DNA of 6,917 bases from Bacillota bacterium (GTDB taxonomy: Bacteria; Bacillota; Clostridia; Tissierellales; Sedimentibacteraceae): the NCBI GenBank assembly GCA_023416855.1, contig JAEZGU010000202.1:1-6917 (forward strand). The letters run 5' to 3'. Positions 5,935 to 6,917 of this stretch are shown piece by piece. Each line of letters starts with the position of its first letter. The stretch's first letter is position 1. Both the position numbers and the translations under genes were made by a program. The notes beneath the pieces were generated by a model, which was given only the letters and a program-made list of their open reading frames with translations, made no database searches and was not told the origin of the DNA.

Positions 5935-6909
5935 ATGGGAAAATTATTTGGAACTGATGGAGTTAGAGGAATTGCAAATAAGGATTTAACACCTGAATTA
6001 GCATTTAAATTAGGAAGAATTGGTGGATATTTTCTGACAAAGGGTAAGAAAAGACCTAAAATGGTAGTTGGAATGGACACACGAATTTCTGGTTATATGC
6101 TTGAAGGAGCACTGTCGGCCGGACTGAATTCTGCAGGTGTAGATGTTTTATATCTTGGCGTAATACCAACTCCTGCTGTAGCATCCATGATAAAAATGCT
6201 AAAAGCAGATGGTGGAGTAATGATTACTGCATCACATAACCCTGTAGAATATAACGGGATAAAGTTTTTTAATGAATTAGGTTTAAAATTAACTGATGAA
6301 ACAGAGAACTCAATTGAAGAGTATTTAATAAATAATATTGATATAGATTACCGACCTGTTTCCGGGGAAATAGGAAGAAAAACTATTATAGAAAATCCTA
6401 TTGATATGTATAAAAATTTTCTAAAGGAGACTATTAATGTAAATTTAGAAGGAATTAAAGTTGCTGTAGACTGCGGCAACGGAGCTGTATACAAGGCTGC
6501 ACCGAAATTATTGAGTGAACTTGGAGCTAATGTCTATGTTATACATAATGAGCCTAACGGAGTAAATATAAATGTAGAGTGCGGTTCTACCAGACCTGAA
6601 GAAATGCAAAAACTAATATTGGAAACTGGAGCAGATGTTGGATTATCTTTTGATGGAGATGCAGATAGACTGATTGCAGCTGATGAAAAAGGAAATTTAG
6701 TAGACGGAGACCACATTCTTGCAATTTGTGGAACCCATATGAAAGAAAAAGGTATGCTAAAAAGTAATGCAGTTATTGGAACTGTCATGACCAACATGGG
6801 GCTTGATATATGTCTAAAAGAAAATAACATCAATATAATAAAAACAAAGGTTGGAGACAGATATGTCCTTGAGGAAATGCTTAAAGGAAATCATTCATTT
6901 GGTGGATAA
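5935..6909 (+). CDS. glmM: Phosphoglucosamine mutase GlmM, interrupted by an in-frame stop
   Basis: GlmM converts glucosamine-6-phosphate to glucosamine-1-phosphate on the route to UDP-GlcNAc and peptidoglycan; it is cytoplasmic. The start is ATG 5935, after GGAGG at 5926-5930, giving the canonical MGKLFGTDGVRG. An in-frame ATG at 5881 lies upstream of the promoter and is rejected. Visible motifs: active-site TASHNP with phosphoserine Ser100 (98-103), metal-binding DGDADR with Asp240, 242 and 244, and VGDRYVLEEM (307-316). The family is about 445-450 aa, but this frame stops after 324 aa. The TAA at 6907-6909 stands where the family has Glu in GGEQSGH; reading resumes as QSG right after it. 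The window ends 8 bases later, so the remaining 120 or so residues cannot be seen. The choices are a G-to-T sequence or assembly error, a true nonsense mutation, or a decaying second copy. The protein as written would lack the sugar-binding loop and the C-terminal phosphate-binding domain. Confidence 0.92.
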   Translation: MGKLFGTDGVRGIANKDLTPELAFKLGRIGGYFLTKGKKRPKMVVGMDTRISGYMLEGALSAGLNSAGVDVLYLGVIPTPAVASMIKMLKADGGVMITASHNPVEYNGIKFFNELGLKLTDETENSIEEYLINNIDIDYRPVSGEIGRKTIIENPIDMYKNFLKETINVNLEGIKVAVDCGNGAVYKAAPKLLSELGANVYVIHNEPNGVNINVECGSTRPEEMQKLILETGADVGLSFDGDADRLIAADEKGNLVDGDHILAICGTHMKEKGMLKSNAVIGTVMTNMGLDICLKENNINIIKTKVGDRYVLEEMLKGNHSFGG

Positions 6910-6917
6910 CAATCAGG

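Noticed and set aside
6534..6833. Open frame of 99 codons on the minus strand inside glmM
   Set aside because: It lies wholly opposite conserved glmM coding sequence, including the DGDADR motif, and has no recognisable protein features.
6901..6909. TTATCCACC-like DnaA box on the minus strand at the end of glmM
   Set aside because: It is a single 8/9 match inside coding sequence, made by the TAA codon itself; probably chance.

Overview
The window is low-GC DNA with strong Shine-Dalgarno sites (AAAGGAGG, GGAGG), dense coding, U-tract terminators and sigma-A-type promoters. Together with proteins that read as clostridial/bacillar orthologues, this points to a Firmicute, most likely a member of the Clostridia. 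I cannot name a genus from the sequence alone.

Layout. (1) Positions 1-1618, + strand: the distal end of an ABC importer operon. It holds the C-terminal 105 codons of one permease and a complete second permease, joined by a TAATG stop/start overlap and closed by a very good terminator at 1639-1673. (2) 1676-2752, + strand: tsaD (tRNA t6A synthesis) as a stand-alone transcription unit with its own promoter. (3) 2753-2863: a convergent intergenic region with five DnaA-box-like 9-mers. Two are perfect TTATCCACA, and one of those lies in the arm of a bidirectional terminator. (4) 2864-4780, - strand: a YdiF-type ABC-F ATPase, preceded on the same strand by a small XRE-family regulator (4823-5218). 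(5) 5219-5375: a divergent promoter region with palindromic repeats between the regulator and an unrecognised 152-aa gene (5376-5834, + strand), which ends in a strong terminator. (6) 5935 to the end, + strand: glmM (phosphoglucosamine mutase). Its frame is broken by an in-frame TAA exactly where the conserved GGEQSGH motif should have Glu.

Most genes are housekeeping: tRNA modification, ribosome-associated ATPase, and peptidoglycan precursor synthesis. The points that deserve attention are the DnaA-box cluster between tsaD and the ABC-F gene, the nonsense codon in glmM, and the XRE/unknown-protein divergent pair with candidate operators. I see no CRISPR array, tRNA, rRNA or insertion sequence, and no previously undescribed multi-gene system that I could defend.
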